A DNA stretch of 64,000 nt from Roseibium hamelinense. Lineage in GTDB: Bacteria > Pseudomonadota > Alphaproteobacteria > Rhizobiales > Stappiaceae. Below, in pieces: positions 36,593 to 45,862 of the stretch. Within the stretch, counting starts at the first letter, position 1. The number at the start of each line of letters is the position of its first letter. The notes beneath the pieces are model-generated. The model was not told where the DNA came from, did no database searches, and was given only the letters and a program-made list of their open reading frames with translations. Made by a program: the position numbers and the translations under genes. The stretch is taken from NCBI RefSeq assembly GCF_007830545.1, contig NZ_VLLF01000008.1, positions 62,001 through 126,000 of the forward strand. The letters run 5' to 3'.

Positions 36593-37002
36593 TAAAGCGC
36601 ATCGTCACAGCAAGCCTTCTTGCCTCGTTGAGTTGGGTTGCGCCCGCAGCGCCCCAACAACAAATCGATTGTGGCTATCCGCTAAATCGAGATGAGCGTC
36701 AATTCTGCGCGGAACAGACATTGGCAGAAGCGGAAGCCGACATGAATGCGTCCTTCGAGAGCGCTTTTGCCAAACTTAGGGCGCTTGATCCAACACTCCC
36801 TGAACAATTACAGGGAAGTTTCGCGGCGCTGGAAGAGGCACAAATCTCTTGGCGCGCCTTCCGGCAGAAAGACTGCGATGCCTATGCGGGCCCCTTCCGG
36901 GCTGGTGAGGACGGCGAGATGGCATTCCTCGGCTGTATGATCCTTCAAACCCGTCAGCGCTCAGATCAGCTCTCAGCCATGATCGATGACTATGGCGGAT
37001 AA
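36589..37002 (+). CDS. LprI/DUF1311-like secreted protein 2
   Basis: A 137-residue paralogue of the preceding gene, using the TTG start that overlaps its stop. The signal peptide LIKRIVTASLLASLSWVAPA is followed by QQQIDCGYPLNRDERQFCAEQTLAEAEADMNASFE, and the ISWRAFRQKDCDAYAGPF segment aligns with the first copy. Alignment of cysteines between the copies suggests a shared fold. It is 36 bp upstream of ureC. A role in urease or in the acid/ammonia response is inference from position. Confidence 0.78.
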   Translation: MIKRIVTASLLASLSWVAPAAPQQQIDCGYPLNRDERQFCAEQTLAEAEADMNASFESAFAKLRALDPTLPEQLQGSFAALEEAQISWRAFRQKDCDAYAGPFRAGEDGEMAFLGCMILQTRQRSDQLSAMIDDYGG

Positions 37003-37038
37003 ACAGACCCCCAATTTCGTCCCCGATTGGAGACAACC

Positions 37039-38751
37039 ATGGCCTATAAGATGCCCCGCGCCGCCTATGCGGACATGTTCGGACCGACCACCGGTGACAA
37101 GTTGCGCCTGGCGGATACGGATCTCATCATCGAAGTCGAGAAGGACTTCACCACCTATGGCGAGGAAGTGAAATTCGGCGGCGGCAAGGTCATCCGCGAC
37201 GGCATGGGCCAAAGCCAGGCGCCGCGCTCGGCAGGAGCCGTCGACACCGTCATCACCAACGCTTTGATTGTTGACCATTGGGGCATCGTAAAGGCCGATG
37301 TCGGGCTAAAGGACGGCCGCATTGTTGGCATTGGAAAAGCTGGCAACCCAGATGTCCAACCTGGTGTTGACGTCATCATCGGGCCTGGCACAGAAGCGAT
37401 AGCAGGGGAGGGCAAGATCCTAACGGCAGGCGCGCTTGACGTGCATATCCATTTCATTTGCCCTCAGCAAATCGAAGAAGCCCTCATGTCCGGTGTCACG
37501 ACGATGCTCGGCGGCGGTACAGGTCCCGCCACCGGCACCAACGCGACCACCTGCACACCCGGCCCTTGGCACATTACACGTATGCTTCAATCGGCCGAGA
37601 GCTTCCCGATGAATCTGGCGTTTGCGGGCAAGGGAAATGCGTCGCTGCCCGCCGCGCTTGAAGAACAAATTCTCGCGGGTGCCTCCGCATTGAAGCTGCA
37701 CGAAGATTGGGGCACCACACCAGCCGCAATAGACACCTGTCTTGCCGTAGCAGACGAGTACGACGTTCAGGTCATGATACACACGGACACGCTGAACGAG
37801 TCTGGCTTTGTTGAAAACACCAAAGCTGCGTTTAAGGGCCGCACAATCCATGCCTTCCACACCGAAGGGGCGGGCGGCGGTCATGCGCCAGACATCATCA
37901 AAGTGTGCGGTGAAATGAATGTGCTGCCATCGTCCACCAATCCGACACGGCCCTACACAGTCAATACCCTGGAAGAGCATCTCGACATGCTGATGGTTTG
38001 CCACCATCTCGACAATTCTATTCCGGAAGATGTTGCATTCGCCGAGAGCCGGATCCGCAAAGAAACAATTGCCGCGGAAGACATCCTCCACGATATCGGA
38101 GCATTCTCCATAATTGCTTCGGACAGCCAAGCCATGGGCCGTGTCGGCGAGGTGATTATCCGCACGCTACAAACCGCTCACAAAATGAAAGTACAGCGGG
38201 GCCAGCTACAGGAAGAAACCGGTAACAACGATAACTTCCGGGTCAAACGCTATATGGCCAAAATCACGATCAATCCGGCAATCGCACACGGCCTTGATGA
38301 ACACATAGGGTCAGTTGAGGTCGGCAAGCTGGCAGATCTTTGCCTTTGGGATCCAAAGTTCTTCGGTGTGAAGCCGGATATGGTGATTAAACTGGGTACA
38401 ATTGCAGCCGCTCCAATGGGTGACCCAAATGCTTCAATTCCGACGCCTCAGCCGGTGCACTACCGGCCCATGTTCGGCGCTTATGGCAAGGCGATGACCC
38501 AAAGCCGGGTAACATTTGTTTCTAAGGCAGCGTATGACAACAATGTAAAAGCGAAGGCTGACCTAGATAGCCTTGTCTTGCCTGTCAAAAATGTTCGCGG
38601 CGGCATCACGAAAAAGTCGATGATTTTAAACGACGCAACCCCAGAAATTGACGTTCACCCGGAAACATATGAGGTGCGGGCAAACGGCGAACTCCTGACA
38701 TGCGAACCAGCGGAAATCTTGCCGATGGCCCAGCGCTACTTCCTGTTCTAA
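37039..38751 (+). CDS. ureC: Urease alpha subunit (catalytic)
   Basis: A 570-residue catalytic subunit with the dinuclear nickel site. ATG 37039 follows TTGGAGACAACC. Ligands visible by family comparison are the two histidines of DVHIHF (136 and 138), the lysine to be carbamylated in ALKLHEDWG (219), and the histidines in [11 protein letters not shown] and [11 protein letters not shown]. The flap cysteine is in MVCHHLD and the aspartate in [13 protein letters not shown]. All essential residues appear intact, so the enzyme should be functional once nickel is inserted. The stop overlaps an ATG of the next frame. Confidence 0.98.
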   Translation: MAYKMPRAAYADMFGPTTGDKLRLADTDLIIEVEKDFTTYGEEVKFGGGKVIRDGMGQSQAPRSAGAVDTVITNALIVDHWGIVKADVGLKDGRIVGIGKAGNPDVQPGVDVIIGPGTEAIAGEGKILTAGALDVHIHFICPQQIEEALMSGVTTMLGGGTGPATGTNATTCTPGPWHITRMLQSAESFPMNLAFAGKGNASLPAALEEQILAGASALKLHEDWGTTPAAIDTCLAVADEYDVQVMIHTDTLNESGFVENTKAAFKGRTIHAFHTEGAGGGHAPDIIKVCGEMNVLPSSTNPTRPYTVNTLEEHLDMLMVCHHLDNSIPEDVAFAESRIRKETIAAEDILHDIGAFSIIASDSQAMGRVGEVIIRTLQTAHKMKVQRGQLQEETGNNDNFRVKRYMAKITINPAIAHGLDEHIGSVEVGKLADLCLWDPKFFGVKPDMVIKLGTIAAAPMGDPNASIPTPQPVHYRPMFGAYGKAMTQSRVTFVSKAAYDNNVKAKADLDSLVLPVKNVRGGITKKSMILNDATPEIDVHPETYEVRANGELLTCEPAEILPMAQRYFLF

Positions 38752-38777
38752 TGTTTGCCAAACAGGGGATATTCTCG

Positions 38778-39383
38778 GTGTATAAACTCATTGGATTCCC
38801 GCAAACCCGCGCCATGCGGGTTATGTGGATGCTCGAAGAACTCGGCGAGCCTTACGAAATCGATCCAGCGTTGCCACAATCCGAGGCAGCCAAAGCCATT
38901 AATCCAAGCGGTAAAGTTCCAGCACTTTGTGATGGCGACCTGATCGTGACAGAGTCTGTAGCGATCTGCACCTATCTGGCGGACAAGCATGGCAAATTCA
39001 CGTTTCCAGCCGGAACGCCGGCACGCGCTCAGCAAGACAGTATCACCCAATTCGCCGTGGACGTTCTGGAAGGCGCGCTTTGGACATCAGCCAAGAATAC
39101 TTTCGTGAATCCGGAAAGCAAAAGGGTTCCAGAAATTAAAGATGTCTGCCGCTACGAATTTGGGCAGGGGTTAAAGACGCTTGAGCACAGGCTTGGCGAT
39201 GGCCGCTATGCCATGGGCGAACAATTTACCGTTCCTGACATCATACTGGGTCACTGCTCAGGATGGGCCAAAGTGGCGAATTTTGAATTGCCGTCCGAAG
39301 GTACGGTCTATGACTATTTCAAACGGCTTCGATCGCGCGATGGTTACAAGGCCACGACAACCAAGGTAAAGGCCGCGCTATGA
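38778..39383 (+). CDS. Glutathione S-transferase-like protein in the urease operon
   Basis: A 201-residue protein with an N-terminal thioredoxin-like GST fold: YKLIGFPQTRAMRVMWMLEELG, then NPSGKVPALCDGD and LIVTESVAICTYLA (the glutathione-binding SNAIL-like motif as TESVA). A helical C-terminal domain follows. GTG 38778 has AGGGG nine bases upstream; an ATG at 38751 overlapping the ureC stop would add nine residues. The end overlaps the ureE start by 4 bp. It is translationally coupled to ureE, but its substrate is unknown. Confidence 0.82.
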   Translation: MYKLIGFPQTRAMRVMWMLEELGEPYEIDPALPQSEAAKAINPSGKVPALCDGDLIVTESVAICTYLADKHGKFTFPAGTPARAQQDSITQFAVDVLEGALWTSAKNTFVNPESKRVPEIKDVCRYEFGQGLKTLEHRLGDGRYAMGEQFTVPDIILGHCSGWAKVANFELPSEGTVYDYFKRLRSRDGYKATTTKVKAAL

Positions 39384-39853
39384 TCAGAGTTAAGGCCGTT
39401 AAACTGGCCGGGACATGGACCGGCAAACCAATTGCACGGGTGACCCTTGATCGGGAAGACCGTTATCGGCGGCGGGCCGTTCTATCCGCTGATAACGGAA
39501 CGTCTTTCCTGCTTGATGAACCCACTGCCGTCCATCTGCGCCACGGCGATTGCTTGGAACTTGAAGATGGAACATTTATCGAGGTTGTCGCGAAGTGTGA
39601 GGATCTGGTCGATATCACCGCCGGAGATTCAGCACATCTAATTAAAATCGCTTGGCACCTTGGAAACCGCCATCTTCCGACACAACTCTTGGGTAACACC
39701 CTTCGAATCCGACGTGACCATGTGATTGAAAGCATGGTAGAGCAGCTGGGCGGGCGGCTGGTGCCGGTATCAGCGCCGTTTGACCCGGAGGGCGGTGCAT
39801 ATGGCCGTGGCCAGACTCACGGGCACGGTCACCATGGTCACAGTCATGGATGA
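39380..39853 (+). CDS. ureE: Urease nickel metallochaperone UreE
   Basis: A 157-residue chaperone. The N-terminal half has RVTLDREDRYRRRAVLSAD and the C-terminal half has IAWHLGNRHLPTQLLG and RIRRDHVIESMVEQLGG, which are UreE marks. It ends in a histidine-rich tail [11 protein letters not shown], typical of nickel-storing UreE. The start overlaps the GST end by 4 bp, and its last bases overlap the ureF start by 8 bp. Confidence 0.95.
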   Translation: MIRVKAVKLAGTWTGKPIARVTLDREDRYRRRAVLSADNGTSFLLDEPTAVHLRHGDCLELEDGTFIEVVAKCEDLVDITAGDSAHLIKIAWHLGNRHLPTQLLGNTLRIRRDHVIESMVEQLGGRLVPVSAPFDPEGGAYGRGQTHGHGHHGHSHG

Positions 39854-40556
39854 CCCACTCTCAACAAAAGCATTGTATAAGCTGCTTTCCTTTCTTTCAC
39901 CTGCATTTCCAATCGGGGCGTTTACTTACTCGCACGGTTTAGAAAATGCGGTTGAAAACGGTTCAGTCACACATGCTGCCTCTCTTGTAGAATGGCTTAC
40001 GAGTATTATGTGGTGTGGGGCCGGCCGGTCTGATGCTATTTTATTGAAAGAAGCACACCAGGCTGCCCTTCAAGGAGATCGGGAAACACTCATTGAACTC
40101 CGAGAACTCGGCCTCGCATTGCAACCTTCAAAAGAACGCTCTTTGGAGACATGTGCACAAGGCACCGCGTTTTTTAAGGCCGTCACCCAGAGTTGGCCGC
40201 CTTCCGGGGAGAGCCCGGCAATACTCGCTTTCAATGACCTTTCAGAAGGTTCAACAATCTGGCCATATCCGGCGGCCGTCGGGCTTTGCTGCGCTGCGCA
40301 TGGCGTACCGGTAGAGGCCGCAACAATAGGGTTTCTCCAGGCGTTTGCGGCAAATATCGTCTCGGCAGCGATTAGAACGGTCCCACTCGGTCAGACGGAA
40401 GCTCAAACGGTTCTGGCGAAATTGGAATTCACTATCTTTCAGGTGGCAGAGGAAGCAGCAAGATCGGACATAGGTGACCTTGGGACATCGACCTTTCTGG
40501 CCGACATTGCGTCCATGAAACACGAAACCCAATATTCAAGGCTATTTCGCTCATGA
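39846..40556 (+). CDS. ureF: Urease accessory protein UreF
   Basis: A 236-residue GTPase-activating partner of UreG in the UreDFG complex. ATG 39846 lies inside the ureE 3' end and begins [42 protein letters not shown] and YSHGLE are the family motif. It is coupled to ureE and ureG by overlaps of 8 and 4 bp. Confidence 0.94.
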   Translation: MDDPLSTKALYKLLSFLSPAFPIGAFTYSHGLENAVENGSVTHAASLVEWLTSIMWCGAGRSDAILLKEAHQAALQGDRETLIELRELGLALQPSKERSLETCAQGTAFFKAVTQSWPPSGESPAILAFNDLSEGSTIWPYPAAVGLCCAAHGVPVEAATIGFLQAFAANIVSAAIRTVPLGQTEAQTVLAKLEFTIFQVAEEAARSDIGDLGTSTFLADIASMKHETQYSRLFRS

Positions 40557-41170
40557 CGTTCACAAACGGCCCGCTCCGGGTAGGTATTGGTGGTCCAGTT
40601 GGGGCCGGCAAAACCACCTTAACTGAAAAACTATGCAAAGCGATGCGCGAGCAATTTTCACTCGCGGTGATTACCAACGACATTTACACTCGCGAAGATG
40701 CCGAGGCATTGATGCGCTCTCAAGCCCTGACAACCGATAGAATCCGGGGCGTCGAAACAGGCGGCTGCCCGCACACCGCAATCCGCGAGGACGCATCAAT
40801 AAACCTGGCCGCGGTTCAAGATTTAACTGCGAGTTTTCCAGATCTCGATCTCATCCTAATCGAATCAGGTGGAGACAACCTTGCTGCAACTTTTTCACCT
40901 GAGCTCGCCGATTTAACGATTTACGTCATTGACGTGGCAGCGGGTGAGGAAATTCCGCGAAAAGGTGGCCCCGGCATTACGCGGTCCGATTTGCTAGTCA
41001 TCAATAAGACGGACCTCGCTCCTTATGTCGGCGCAAGCCTGGACGTTATGAACCGGGATGCCTCAAAAATGCGAAAGGACCGGCCATTTATCTTTGCCAA
41101 TATGCGCTCCGGAACCGGCATAGAGAACATAATTGAGTTTCTTATCACCAAAGGCGGGCTCCGATCTTAA
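40553..41170 (+). CDS. ureG: Urease accessory GTPase UreG
   Basis: A 205-residue SIMIBI GTPase that delivers nickel. The P-loop is [19 protein letters not shown] (about residues 7-25), the metal-binding CPH motif is in [13 protein letters not shown], and [12 protein letters not shown] is the guanine-recognition motif. ATGA overlaps the ureF stop. It is the last gene of the operon; no clear T-rich terminator follows within 110 bp. Confidence 0.97.
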   Translation: MTFTNGPLRVGIGGPVGAGKTTLTEKLCKAMREQFSLAVITNDIYTREDAEALMRSQALTTDRIRGVETGGCPHTAIREDASINLAAVQDLTASFPDLDLILIESGGDNLAATFSPELADLTIYVIDVAAGEEIPRKGGPGITRSDLLVINKTDLAPYVGASLDVMNRDASKMRKDRPFIFANMRSGTGIENIIEFLITKGGLRS

Positions 41171-41288
41171 TCGGTTAACGGCAGACAAGCAGCATTCACC
41201 GGGTTGTTACCGACGGTCGCATGGCGCTTCCGATTGGTTGTTTTGAACGTTATCAAACCACTCCCCAGCTCAAAAGGACCCGAGAGAA

Positions 41289-41648
41289 ATGGCTCTCTGG
41301 CTACCTTTGGAAAGGACTGGACTATTGGCAAAAGCATTTGTGACCCTTGTAGGGGCAACACTCGCGTCATTGGCAGCGATCGCTGTTGCTCAAGCGGAAC
41401 CGCTGACAAACATCGGCAGTGGCCGAGGTGGTGTTCTTGTTGATCTGCATGGCGGAACCATCAACGCACCAATCGCAAAACCCGCCGAAGTGGATGCTTC
41501 GACAATCCCAGCCGGCCGCGGCAGCCCTCTTCATACATTGCTGGCTGAACCAAGCAACGCGCCAGTTTCTAGCACCGAGAGCTCCGCCGGTAACCCCGGA
41601 TTCATCAAAATAGGCCCAACACGCGGCGGTGTCATTGTTCCAAAATAA
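41289..41648 (+). CDS. Exported protein with duplicated GRGGV motif
   Basis: A 119-residue protein of no recognised family. A signal peptide ends near AQA-EPL (residues 1-36). The mature region opens with NIGSGRGGVLV (residues 41-51) and closes with KIGPTRGGVIV (107-117), the same motif at both ends of a Ser/Pro/Ala-rich middle (SSTESSAGNPG). The repeated I-G-x-x-R-G-G-V-[LI]-V block is unusual. It follows ureG by 118 bp, with its own ribosome-binding site. Confidence 0.55.
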   Translation: MALWLPLERTGLLAKAFVTLVGATLASLAAIAVAQAEPLTNIGSGRGGVLVDLHGGTINAPIAKPAEVDASTIPAGRGSPLHTLLAEPSNAPVSSTESSAGNPGFIKIGPTRGGVIVPK

Positions 41649-41668
41649 GAACCAATGGATATGCATGT

Positions 41669-41692
41669 ATGGGGAGCCTCATGGCTCCCCAT
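41669..41692. repeat. Inverted repeat after the exported-protein gene
   Basis: ATGGGGAGCC-TCAT-GGCTCCCCAT is a perfect 10-bp stem with a 4-base loop, 21 bp after the stop. There is no T-run, so it may be a rho-dependent 3' end or an mRNA-protecting hairpin. Confidence 0.55.
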
Positions 41693-41768
41693 CGCCCTCA
41701 AGGATCATGGGTTGAAAAATCACACTGTCCCAAGCATACAAAAAACGGACAGCCATGGGATTTCAGAC

Positions 41769-42179
41769 ATGATGTATGATGGCATCAACTTGATCGGGGC
41801 GTTTGTTGCTGCGGTTGGGAGTTTTGTTTTTGGCGCGCTTTGGTACGGCCTGCTCGGCAAAACCTGGACAAAAGCGGCCAACTTGAAAGCTGACGAAACC
41901 AAGCCGGCCATCTCGACTATGGCGATTGCCTTTTTCTGCCAATTTGTCATGGCCTTCGTTTTTGCCGGAGTTATTTACCATGTCGCGGGAACCTCCGTCC
42001 GGACCGGCTTAATCTCAGCCATCATGCTGGGCGTAGGAATAATTTTTCCAACCCTTATCGCAAATCATCGATTTCAGAATCAGCCGTGGACACTCACCTT
42101 CATAGATGGCGGCCACTGGATTGGGGTGCTGTTGGTTCAGGGAGTTTTGATCGGGCTAGTCGGAGACTTTCCGGCATAA
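41769..42179 (+). CDS. DUF1761 membrane protein
   Basis: A 136-residue protein with four membrane helices. It starts MMYDGINLIGAFVAAVGSFVFGALWYGLLGKTWTKAA, where the LWYGLLGKTW block is the DUF1761 signature. IAFFCQFVMAFVFAGVI and WTLTFIDGGHWIGVLLVQG are further helices. The function is unknown. A longer frame extends upstream to 41655, but those residues look non-coding. It is followed by acs after 165 bp. Confidence 0.8.
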   Translation: MMYDGINLIGAFVAAVGSFVFGALWYGLLGKTWTKAANLKADETKPAISTMAIAFFCQFVMAFVFAGVIYHVAGTSVRTGLISAIMLGVGIIFPTLIANHRFQNQPWTLTFIDGGHWIGVLLVQGVLIGLVGDFPA

Positions 42180-42211
42180 AAGCGCAGTTTCCCTTACGAC
42201 AAACGGATACG

Positions 42212-42235
42212 GCTACGAAAGTACCAGCTCGTAGC
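42212..42235. repeat. Inverted repeat in the acs leader
   Basis: GCTACGA and TCGTAGC form a perfect 7-bp stem with a 10-base loop about 110 bp before acs. It could be an operator or leader hairpin; no T-run is present. It lies 33 bp after the DUF1761 stop, so it may also end that transcript. Confidence 0.4.
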
Positions 42236-42344
42236 ATATGGACGCTGCCAAAGCTGATAAGCATAATGTCGCCGACAAAACAGGGGCGTAGAGCAGATAG
42301 AGCTGCAAAATGGCCTCGTTTGTGGCGTCTGGGAGGTTATTCAA

Positions 42345-44282
42345 ATGTCAGCCAATGTTTTCCCCGTTCCGGCGGATGTCGCAGCGCGCGCACATATTGA
42401 CGAGCAGAAATATACCGAAATGTACCGCCGGTCGGTCGAGGATCCGGATGGATTCTGGGGCGAACACGGCAAACGCCTTGACTGGATAAAGCCGTATTCG
42501 AGAGTTAAAAATACTTCCTACGACTTTCACAACGTCTCTATTAAATGGTTCGAAGACGGAACGCTCAATGTTTCCGCAAATTGCGTTGACCGCCATCTTG
42601 AGACACGCGGTGACCAACCTGCAATCATCTGGGAAGCTGATGATCCTAACGAACACAAGGTTATCACTTACAAAGAGCTGCATCATGAAGTGAACAAGTT
42701 CGCCAATGTGCTTCACGGGCAAGGCGTTAAGAAGGGTGATCGTGTTACTATCTATTTGCCGATGATCCCCGAGGCGGCCTATGCCATGTTGGCTTGCGCA
42801 CGCATTGGAGCCATACATTCCATCGTCTTTGGCGGTTTTTCGCCGGACAGTCTCGCTCAGCGTATAGACAGCTGTAAGAGCAATTGCATTATCACCGCTG
42901 ACGAAGGCCTGCGCGGCGGCCGGAAAGTGCCGCTAAAGGCCAATGTCGACAAAGCTGTCGAAAAGGCACCGGTCGACTGCGTCATTGTTGTGAAGCGGAC
43001 CGGCAGTGAAATTACCATGAAAGACGGCCGAGATGTCTGGTATCATGATGAAGCCGACCGTGTTTCCGATCACTGTGCGCCCGTGGAAATGAACGCGGAA
43101 GATCCGCTTTTTATCCTCTACACCTCAGGCTCCACGGGCCAGCCCAAGGGAGTTGTGCACACGACGGGCGGATATCTCGTGTATGCATCAATGACCCATA
43201 AGTACGTCTTCGACTACCATGACGGCGATGTGTATTGGTGCACGGCGGATGTCGGCTGGGTGACCGGCCACAGTTATATTGTCTACGGACCGCTTGCGAA
43301 CGGCGCCACCACATTGATGTTTGAAGGGGTGCCGACATATCCAGGGCCCGGACGTTTCTGGGAAGTATGCGACAAACACAACGTAAATATTTTCTACACA
43401 GCACCGACCGCAATCCGGGCACTGATGGGCGCAGGTGATGAGCACGTCACCAAGACTTCGCGGAAATCACTTCGCTTGCTCGGATCGGTTGGAGAACCCA
43501 TTAATCCAGAGGCGTGGACCTGGTATCACAACGTCGTCGGGGAGGGGCGTTGCCCTATTGTAGATACCTGGTGGCAGACCGAAACCGGCGGTATTTTGAT
43601 CACGCCGTTGCCCGGCGCAACACCTTTGAAGCCTGGTTCTGCTACGCGTCCGTTTTTTGGAGTGCAGCCGGCTATCGTAGATGCAGAAGGCAACTTTCTT
43701 GATGGCGCGACAGAAGGTAACCTCGTTATCACCGACAGCTGGCCAGGCCAGATGCGCACGGTCTATGGCGACCATGAACGTTTTGTGCAGACCTATTTTG
43801 CAACCTATAAGGGGCTATACTTCACCGGCGATGGCTGCCGACGTGACGGGGACGGCTATTATTGGATCACCGGTCGCGTTGACGATGTGATCAACGTATC
43901 TGGACACCGCATGGGTACGGCAGAAGTCGAAAGTGCTCTTGTTGCACACCCAAAGGTCTCTGAAGCCGCCGTTGTTGGCTATCCGCATGATATTAAAGGC
44001 CAAGGTATCTATGCCTATGTCACTCTCATGGAGGGTGAAGAGCCGACAGACAGTTTGAAAAAGGAACTGGTGACGCATGTCAGATCGGAAATCGGCCCAA
44101 TCGCCTCCCCAGACCTGATTCAGTTTGCGCCAGGACTGCCCAAAACCCGTTCCGGCAAGATTATGCGCCGAATTTTGCGGAAAATCGCCGAAGACAGTTT
44201 CGATAGTTTGGGCGATACGTCAACACTGGCAGATCCAGCGGTCGTTGATGATCTAATCGACAACAGGCAAAACCGGGCCTGA
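42345..44282 (+). CDS. acs: Acetyl-CoA synthetase
   Basis: A 645-residue AMP-forming enzyme that turns acetate into acetyl-CoA. The P-loop is [20 protein letters not shown] (about residues 262-281). [42 protein letters not shown] and the C-terminal lysine in [13 protein letters not shown], normally regulated by acetylation, are all present. GGGAGGTTATTCAA gives a good ribosome-binding site. It is followed by a bidirectional terminator. Confidence 0.97.
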   Translation: MSANVFPVPADVAARAHIDEQKYTEMYRRSVEDPDGFWGEHGKRLDWIKPYSRVKNTSYDFHNVSIKWFEDGTLNVSANCVDRHLETRGDQPAIIWEADDPNEHKVITYKELHHEVNKFANVLHGQGVKKGDRVTIYLPMIPEAAYAMLACARIGAIHSIVFGGFSPDSLAQRIDSCKSNCIITADEGLRGGRKVPLKANVDKAVEKAPVDCVIVVKRTGSEITMKDGRDVWYHDEADRVSDHCAPVEMNAEDPLFILYTSGSTGQPKGVVHTTGGYLVYASMTHKYVFDYHDGDVYWCTADVGWVTGHSYIVYGPLANGATTLMFEGVPTYPGPGRFWEVCDKHNVNIFYTAPTAIRALMGAGDEHVTKTSRKSLRLLGSVGEPINPEAWTWYHNVVGEGRCPIVDTWWQTETGGILITPLPGATPLKPGSATRPFFGVQPAIVDAEGNFLDGATEGNLVITDSWPGQMRTVYGDHERFVQTYFATYKGLYFTGDGCRRDGDGYYWITGRVDDVINVSGHRMGTAEVESALVAHPKVSEAAVVGYPHDIKGQGIYAYVTLMEGEEPTDSLKKELVTHVRSEIGPIASPDLIQFAPGLPKTRSGKIMRRILRKIAEDSFDSLGDTSTLADPAVVDDLIDNRQNRA

Positions 44283-44286
44283 CAAC

Positions 44287-44320
44287 AAAAAAAGCGCAGC
44301 TCTTGAAGCTGCACTTTTTT
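44287..44320. terminator. Bidirectional terminator between acs and the TadG-like gene
   Basis: AAGCGCAGCT and AGCTGCACTT form a 10-bp stem (one mismatch) around a 5-base loop, with an A-run before and a T6 run after. It ends acs on the plus strand and the TadG-like gene on the minus strand. Confidence 0.85.
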
Positions 44321-44342
44321 ACCCATGCGTTTTCGAGCGGGA

Positions 44343-45731
44343 CTACATTGCAAGATAGATCGCCTGGATGCGCTTTGCAATGTTCCCAAACGCGTTTATC
44401 AGCTCTTCGTTGTTCGTAGCTTGATAGTAAGTATTACTGTCTCGGCTTGAGTATTCTGTTGCGCAGCTTTGCATATTTCGCGCCCCAACCGAGCTATTGT
44501 TCGAACCGAAGTAGACCGAATAAACCTTGATACCCGCCGCCTTCATGTTGTCACAAAGATCTCTCTGTGTTTGCGACGACTGATTGTTATAGGATACGCT
44601 TTCAGATAATTCGACCCATTGGTCGGAACAAGTTCGGTTCCACCAAGGACCTGTGCAATAGTTCCCATAGTCGTAGTAGCGGTTATTATCGCCGTCAGTC
44701 ATGATAATGGCGTATTTGTTGACGTCATCATCATTGTATGATGCTGGCCAGCTTTCCTCAGGCCAGACATCGCTGTAATTCGGCGAAAGCGCATTCCAGC
44801 CCCAGATCACACCGGTATGACCAGCCGTTCCACCTGAATCTCTCAAGGCATCGATAGCGGGAAGCAGCTTGGTTCGGTCAGCAGTCAGCGGAATCATCTC
44901 CGAGCTCGACGAACATCCATAGCTATAACCGTAAAAAGTTTCGTATGGCGGAGCTTCACCGTCTTCGAAATCCTCGAAGTAGTCGTATGGCTTGTCGGTG
45001 AGAGCAACATTCTCGGAGCCATAGTCTTGCCGCTCCGTCACACAATCGTTTTCGGGCAAAGGATAGTAAACCCCACCTCTTACTTGATCAGCGTATTCGC
45101 CCAAATTGACGCCCTGGCTATACGGCACGAGAGCAATCCTAAACTTGCTGTCGTTTGTGTCGGTGTCGGCTGGGATCAAGATATCAACCAATGCTGTGGA
45201 CGCTGTTCTCAAAGTTCTCATGTCACTGGAACTCATTGAGCCGGTGACATCGACAATCAGCGCGATTTCAACATCGAAGCGGGAATAATTCACCATCGCC
45301 TCGACGCCGATATCGATGGTTTCGGGCCCCATACCGCCCATTCGCATGAAAGTTGTGTCAGCGGACACGCTTGAGCTGACTTCAATAGTTCCCATGTCTG
45401 GATCAACAGTAAAACTGAGATTTGAAAGGGCGTAGCCCTTAAGTCCCATTCCTTCCAAGTTAGCTTCAAACGAAGCTTTCAGGAGGTTCTCGATCTCCGT
45501 GTCACTCATTTCATTGACGGATAACTCAGTCGCCACGGTCAATGCAGCTGCATCAAGCGCCTGGGCCAATTGATCGCGATTTTTGTAAGCGTTGCTCATG
45601 TCAATTGCCGCGCCAGTGACTACGATCACCAGGAAAGCACTTACAGCGAAAATGGGCAAAAACGACGCAGACACGTCGTTCGAAAATCGCTTTGTGTTAA
45701 GAAGAAGCGTACTCACATGTGAGCAAAGCAT
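44343..45731 (-). CDS. TadG-like pilus assembly protein with von Willebrand A domain
   Basis: About 462 residues. ATG 45731 follows CGGAGCTAAAA; a GTG further out (45770) is possible. An N-terminal hydrophobic helix (FLPIFAVSAFLVIVVTGAAID) follows a short cytoplasmic head, as in TadE/TadG prepilins. The vWA domain has the MIDAS-like DVTGSMSSSD (a T in place of the usual S) and TDGDNNRYYDYG. The C-terminal tail CATEYSSRDSNTYYQATNNEELINAF matches TadG. No other tad/cpa gene is next to it. An AT-rich gap precedes it. Confidence 0.82.
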   Translation of the reverse strand: MLCSHVSTLLLNTKRFSNDVSASFLPIFAVSAFLVIVVTGAAIDMSNAYKNRDQLAQALDAAALTVATELSVNEMSDTEIENLLKASFEANLEGMGLKGYALSNLSFTVDPDMGTIEVSSSVSADTTFMRMGGMGPETIDIGVEAMVNYSRFDVEIALIVDVTGSMSSSDMRTLRTASTALVDILIPADTDTNDSKFRIALVPYSQGVNLGEYADQVRGGVYYPLPENDCVTERQDYGSENVALTDKPYDYFEDFEDGEAPPYETFYGYSYGCSSSSEMIPLTADRTKLLPAIDALRDSGGTAGHTGVIWGWNALSPNYSDVWPEESWPASYNDDDVNKYAIIMTDGDNNRYYDYGNYCTGPWWNRTCSDQWVELSESVSYNNQSSQTQRDLCDNMKAAGIKVYSVYFGSNNSSVGARNMQSCATEYSSRDSNTYYQATNNEELINAFGNIAKRIQAIYLAM

Positions 45732-45862
45732 TTTTAGCTCCGGATTCTGGTCCTTTCGAAACAACACCACGAAATCGACAGAAAACTGTTAAAAATGACA
45801 GTAATAAAACTGAAATAAGAAAATAAAGTAAATTAGAATTAAACAAAAAAGATAAAACTGCT

